From assembly GCA_947474005.1 (NCBI GenBank), contig CANJHI010000006.1, forward strand, positions 1-64,000: a stretch of 64,000 nucleotides of DNA, read 5' to 3'. The position numbers and the translations under genes are program-made. The DNA comes from Alphaproteobacteria bacterium (lineage in GTDB: Bacteria; Pseudomonadota; Alphaproteobacteria; Reyranellales; Reyranellaceae). This document shows positions 60,947 through 64,000 of the stretch, piece by piece. The stretch's first letter is position 1. Each line of letters starts with the position of its first letter. The notes under the pieces were generated by a model. It was given only the letters and a program-made list of their open reading frames with translations. It was not told the origin of the DNA and ran no database searches.

Positions 60947-61930
60947 CTAGGACTTGGCGAGGCCTGCCTTGATGAGCAGCGGCTTCACGTCGACATAGTA
61001 TTTCTCGGCGAAGGCGCGGAACTCGGCGGGATTCTTGTCCCACGGCACCTGGATGAACTTCGCGAGATATTCCGTGACCTTGGGTTCGGTCGAAGCCTGC
61101 TTAAAAGCCTGATAGATCGACTCGACGATCTCCGGCGGCATGCCCTTGGGGCCGAGCAGCCCGTAGGGGCTCTGGCCCACGACTTTTACGCCGAGCTCGG
61201 TCATGGTCGGCACGTCCTTGTAGCGCGGGATGCGCTGCTCGGTGGCGAAGGCCAGGATGCGGCACTTGCCGTCGTCGACGAACGGTGCCCATTGCGCGGC
61301 GTCGGCGATGAACTGGATCTCGCCGCCCATTAGCGCCTGCATCCATTCCGCGCCGCCCTTGTAGGGAACGTGGGTGAACTTGGCGCCGGTGGCCTGCTCG
61401 ACCTCGATCATCATGAGCTGGCCGGTGCCGCCCACGCCCGAGGTGCCGTAGTTGTACTTGTCGGGGTCCTTCTTGCCGGCATCGATCATGTCCTGAAACG
61501 TCTTCCAGGGAGAGTCGGTGCGCACGACGATGCCCATGGTGTAGCTCGACAGGCCGGTGATGTAGGTGAAGTCGGTCAGCGGATTCCAGTTGGTCTGCTG
61601 GTAGTGCGGATAGCGCAGCGTGTTGATGCTCATGACCGCCAGCGTCTGGCCGTCGGGCTTGGCGTTGAGCAGCATGGCCGGCGCCAGCGTGCCGGCGGCG
61701 CCCGGCTTCACGTCGATGACGATCTGCTGGCCCAGGATCTTGGTCACCGCCTCGCCCAGCAGGCGCATGTGGACGTCGGTGACGCCGCCCGCCGCGAACG
61801 GATTGTAGATCGTGATCGGCTTGTCGGGCTTCCAGCGCGTCTGGCCCCACGCAACCATGGGGGCAGCCACGGCGGCCGCGCCCGCAAGCGCAGTAAATCG
61901 ACGACGACGCACGACAAACGACTTCGACAC
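60947..61930 (-). CDS. Bug-family (TctC) tripartite tricarboxylate-type binding protein
   Basis: This 327-residue periplasmic binding protein has a Tat-like signal (VVRRRRFTALAGAAAVAAPMVAWGQ). Bug motifs are YNPFAAGGVTDVHMRLL, DVKPGAAGTLAPAMLL, KPDGQTLAVMSI, YGTSGVGGTGQLMMIEVEQATGAKFTHVPYKGG. The start is GTG 61930 with AGGAGG before it. It begins the Lin0512 operon. The ligand could be the substrate of the UGSC/Lin0512 neighbours. Confidence 0.92.
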   Translation of the reverse strand: MSKSFVVRRRRFTALAGAAAVAAPMVAWGQTRWKPDKPITIYNPFAAGGVTDVHMRLLGEAVTKILGQQIVIDVKPGAAGTLAPAMLLNAKPDGQTLAVMSINTLRYPHYQQTNWNPLTDFTYITGLSSYTMGIVVRTDSPWKTFQDMIDAGKKDPDKYNYGTSGVGGTGQLMMIEVEQATGAKFTHVPYKGGAEWMQALMGGEIQFIADAAQWAPFVDDGKCRILAFATEQRIPRYKDVPTMTELGVKVVGQSPYGLLGPKGMPPEIVESIYQAFKQASTEPKVTEYLAKFIQVPWDKNPAEFRAFAEKYYVDVKPLLIKAGLAKS

Positions 61931-62003
61931 GGCTTTCCTCCTGGACGTCTTTTATGGCGACGCCAGTGTAGGCGAAAGCGCGTCGAGTGCTACGTGGCGA
62001 GTG

Positions 62004-62402
62004 CTACTTCTTCCGCATGGCGTCGTAGCTCCACGGACCGGGGCCGGCCGCGGCGATATAGAGGAACACGAAGCAGTAAAGCACCGCCAGCTCGCCGGCA
62101 TTGAGGATCGGATAGAAGCCGCGCGGCGCATGGGCCACGAAGTAGGCCACGGCCATCAGGCCGGACAGGATGAACGCCGTGGTGCGCGTGAACAGGCCCA
62201 GGATCAGCAGAACGCTGCCGACGATCTCGATCACGCCGGCGATACCCGGCAGGGACGCCAGTTCGAGCTTGGCGAACATCGGCATGACCGGGAACTTGAA
62301 GTGCTTGGCGGTGCCGTGCTGCAGGAACAGCAGCCCGGACATGATGCGCAGCACACTGAGCAGGCGCGGCGCCCATGCCGTCGCGATGGCGTCGAGATTC
62401 AT
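62004..62402 (-). CDS. DoxX family membrane protein
   Basis: This 132-residue protein with four predicted helices belongs to the DoxX/DoxD-like family. Blocks are LLSVLRIMSGLLFLQHGTAKHFKFP, LPGIAGVIEIVGSVLLILGLFTRTTAFIL and GELAVLYCFVFLYIAAAGPGPWSYD. Such proteins occur in redox and stress contexts. The start ATG 62402 has a GGGGGAG-type site. It is next to the Bug/Lin0512 operon on the same strand (gap 73 bp), so may be upstream in the same transcript. Confidence 0.88.
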   Translation of the reverse strand: MNLDAIATAWAPRLLSVLRIMSGLLFLQHGTAKHFKFPVMPMFAKLELASLPGIAGVIEIVGSVLLILGLFTRTTAFILSGLMAVAYFVAHAPRGFYPILNAGELAVLYCFVFLYIAAAGPGPWSYDAMRKK

Positions 62403-62490
62403 CGGATGACTCCCCCGTCTGATGATTGACGTTCATCATGAAGGTGGTATCCGGCGACAACAAGCCAACGCGTAGGTTACCTGCTTACCA

Positions 62491-62628
62491 TCAGGCGACC
62501 GGCTGGGGCGGTCCCGGCGGATGTTGCGGCGGCAGCGGCGCATCCTCCGGCAGGTTTGGCTGCGGCAGCTCGGGCGGCAGGGGCTGCGGCTTCAGCGGCT
62601 CGGGCGGTACGACCGGAATATCGGACAT
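62491..62628 (-). CDS. Small proline-rich protein
   Basis: This 45-residue protein is about 40% proline (MSDIPVVPPEPLKPQPLP and similar to its end PPGPPQPVA), certainly disordered. ATG 62628 has a strong GGGGAGA Shine-Dalgarno. It is next to another disordered small protein at 62703. Function unknown; it may be a surface or scaffold peptide. Confidence 0.5.
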   Translation of the reverse strand: MSDIPVVPPEPLKPQPLPPELPQPNLPEDAPLPPQHPPGPPQPVA

Positions 62629-62702
62629 ATGACTCTCCCCAACGCGTGAAGGAATGCCCGCCGGGGGAAGCGGGCATTCCGACATCGCGAAAGACGACGC
62701 CG

Positions 62703-62879
62703 CTATTCGCGGTTGTCGCCGTGGTCCTTGTTCATGTCCTGGTCGGACTTCTTCTGATCCTGCCGGTTACCGGCCTTCGGGTCAGGCTTCTGGCCGGGCT
62801 GCTGGTTCTGGCGCTGCTGCTGCTCACGCTGCGGCTGCTCGCGCTGCTGGCCCGGGTTGCGATTGTTGGGATCGTTCAT
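62703..62879 (-). CDS. Small Gln/Asn-rich hydrophilic protein
   Basis: This 58-residue protein starts MNDPNNRNPGQQREQPQREQ, continues with QQQRQNQQPGQKPDPKAG and ends DMNKDHGDNRE. It is all-hydrophilic with no cysteine and is probably unstructured, like small stress-related proteins of alphaproteobacteria. A GGAG lies 9 bp before ATG 62879. It is the gene upstream of the proline-rich one (74-bp gap). Confidence 0.5.
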   Translation of the reverse strand: MNDPNNRNPGQQREQPQREQQQRQNQQPGQKPDPKAGNRQDQKKSDQDMNKDHGDNRE

Positions 62880-63004
62880 GGCTTAGGACTCCATGTTCGC
62901 GGCGACGACCGAAATTGGCGTCGCTGCGAAGACAACGCCCCGTCGCGGGAACGGGTTGCGGGGCGATCCGCTGTGCCGCTGCATGCAATTTATGAGGTGT
63001 AACC

Positions 63005-63246
63005 ATGACCGAGAAACTTGCATTCACCGTGCTGGTGGCGATCTGTATGGCGGGTACCTGGCATCGCCGCCGCCAGCAGCGAAGCCGAGTGCGCCGAGCA
63101 GTGAACACAGGCCGATACCACCCATGACGGCGTGATCGCCGGCACCGAGGCCGACCGATAGCTCGCCTACATCCGCATCCGCGATCAGGTGACGCCGCCG
63201 GCCGACGGCCGCCGACTTCAAGGGCAACGTCGTCACTGAACAGTAG
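63005..63246 (+). pseudogene. Decayed small periplasmic EF-hand-like protein
   Basis: It starts MTEKLAFTVLVAICMAGT (signal-peptide-like), then family-like sequence continues in another frame: GIAAASSEAECAEQ, stop, ADTTHDGVIAGTEADR, stop, LAYIRIRDQVTPPADGR. ADTTHDGVIAGTEAD looks like an EF-hand loop (D-x-x-H-D-G) of small calcium-binding-type periplasmic proteins. One frameshift and two stops (TGA, TAG) show a pseudogene. This is the only content of the gap 62880-63261. Confidence 0.5.
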
Positions 63247-63261
63247 CCAGGGGAGCAGTAG

Positions 63262-64000
63262 CTACTTCTCCGGCACCTTGCCGATGCGCTCGACCGCGAC
63301 CGCGAGGCGCTTGGCGTCGGCGGCAACAAAGGCCGCGAACGCGGGCGCATCGAGATAGGCGATCGGCGTCTCGACCTTGGCCATCGCCTCGATGAACTCA
63401 GGATCGGCGACCGTGCGCTTCACCGCGTCGCGCAACACCGTCATCACCGGCGCCGGCGTGGCGACCGGCGCAAACAGTCCCGACCAGATGTAGAAGGTGG
63501 CGTCATAGCCCAGCTCCTTCATGCTGGGTACGTCGGGCAACGATGCCAGCCGCTTGTCGCCCCACACCGCCAGCGCCCGCATCTTGCCGCCCTTGATCTG
63601 GCCGATCGCCGCCGACGGTCCCGAGGCCAGCGCGTCGATCTGGCCGCCCAGCAGTGCCGCCACCGCGGGTCCGCCGCCCTGGTAGGGGATGTGGAACAGC
63701 TTTATGTCGGCCGCCGCCGCGAAGATCTCCATCGCCACATGCAGCGTGCCGTACACGCCCGACGATCCGTAGTTGATCTTGTCCGGCCTGGCCTTCGCCG
63801 CCTCGACGAAATCCTTTAGCGTCTTGTAGGGACCGTCGGCGCTCACCACGAGCACGGTGGGATCGGCGCTGATCAGCGCGATCGGCGCGAACTGGTCGAG
63901 CTCATAGGCCGCGGGACGTCCCTGCAAGCGATCGGCCACCGGCAGCACCGAGATCGAGGACAGCGCCATCAGGATCGTGTAGCCGTCCGGCGTCGCGCGC
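63262..64000 (-). CDS. Bug-family (TctC) binding protein, 5' end cut by window edge
   Basis: The C-terminal 245 or so residues of a Bug receptor are present. In the frame running to the right edge, RATPDGYTILMALSSISVLP matches the family, followed by YGSSGVYGTLHVAMEIFAAAADIKLFHIPYQGGGPAVAALLGGQID and the end YLDAPAFAAFVAADAKRLAVAVERIGKVPEK. The N-terminus with the signal peptide lies beyond 64000; the apparent internal ATG at 63969 is not the true start. It is the fourth Bug gene (one broken) in this window. Confidence 0.9.
   Translation of the reverse strand, partial: RATPDGYTILMALSSISVLPVADRLQGRPAAYELDQFAPIALISADPTVLVVSADGPYKTLKDFVEAAKARPDKINYGSSGVYGTLHVAMEIFAAAADIKLFHIPYQGGGPAVAALLGGQIDALASGPSAAIGQIKGGKMRALAVWGDKRLASLPDVPSMKELGYDATFYIWSGLFAPVATPAPVMTVLRDAVKRTVADPEFIEAMAKVETPIAYLDAPAFAAFVAADAKRLAVAVERIGKVPEK

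Noticed and set aside
63101-63104. TGA in the EF-hand-like remnant as another selenocysteine codon
   Set aside because: The same sequence also needs a frameshift and contains a TAG, and no Sec-type motif flanks the TGA; it is a decayed gene.

Overview
The window is GC-rich and gene-dense, with many start/stop overlaps. It looks like an alphaproteobacterial chromosome from a soil or water scavenger. Four tripartite tricarboxylate (Bug/TctC-type) binding proteins, two CaiB/BaiF CoA-transferases, four ABC uptake systems and several FAD, SDR, amidase and hydantoinase-type enzymes point to a Reyranella- or Bradyrhizobium-like lifestyle; this placement is inferred from gene content only. No rRNA, tRNA, CRISPR array, insertion sequence or replication origin was seen.

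Layout, left half. 1-1614: edge-truncated transglutaminase/DUF2126 gene. 1716-1816: nested palindromic repeat. 1840-3713: SDR plus zinc alcohol dehydrogenase. 3722-4891: MntA/HepT toxin-antitoxin pair behind an apparently leaderless, palindromic promoter, then a GNAT gene. 5156-10322 (minus): an operon of alpha/beta hydrolase, Tag-like glycosylase, Asp/Glu-racemase-like protein, fumarylacetoacetase-like hydrolase, MFS carrier and nitroreductase. 10411-14583: arylsulfatase, MFS carrier, GST. 14602-16780 (minus): Bug receptor and CaiB/BaiF transferase, divergent from 16864-24376, a catabolic run of amidase, SDR, amidohydrolase, aspartate-dehydrogenase-like protein, atypical M20 peptidase, and an amino-acid ABC binding protein and permease. 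24491-28336: a DapA-family lyase divergent from a 963-residue triple fusion that merges the three subunits of HcnABC/opine-oxidase-type dehydrogenases. 28337-29111: a palindromic repeat, a candidate small RNA and a truncated phage-like HTH protein.

Layout, right half. 29272-30717 (minus): hydantoinase. 30824-40493: a ten-gene nucleoside uptake and salvage operon (BMP binding protein, ATPase, two permeases, cdd, purine nucleoside phosphorylase, deoA, a PHYHD1-like dioxygenase, adenosine deaminase, class C acid phosphatase). 40497-44759 (minus): sugar/glycerol-phosphate-type ABC system. 44905-46624: Dps and a class III adenylate cyclase. 46641-52092 (minus): peptide ABC system. 52590-54203: gamma-glutamyltransferase. 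54303-54955: a Bug gene wrecked by an internal deletion. 54958-57254: LLM monooxygenase and CaiB/BaiF. 57341-61930: a LysR regulator, a 350-residue unknown protein, a UGSC-family selenoprotein with an in-frame TGA, a small membrane protein, two tandem Lin0512 proteins and a Bug receptor. 62004-64000: DoxX, two low-complexity small proteins, a decayed EF-hand-like gene and a Bug receptor cut by the right edge.

The most notable items are the UGSC selenoprotein (TGA at 59707-59709 with a bacterial SECIS-like hairpin), the triple-fused dehydrogenase beside a DapA-family enzyme, and the PHYHD1-like oxygenase inside a complete nucleoside-scavenging operon.
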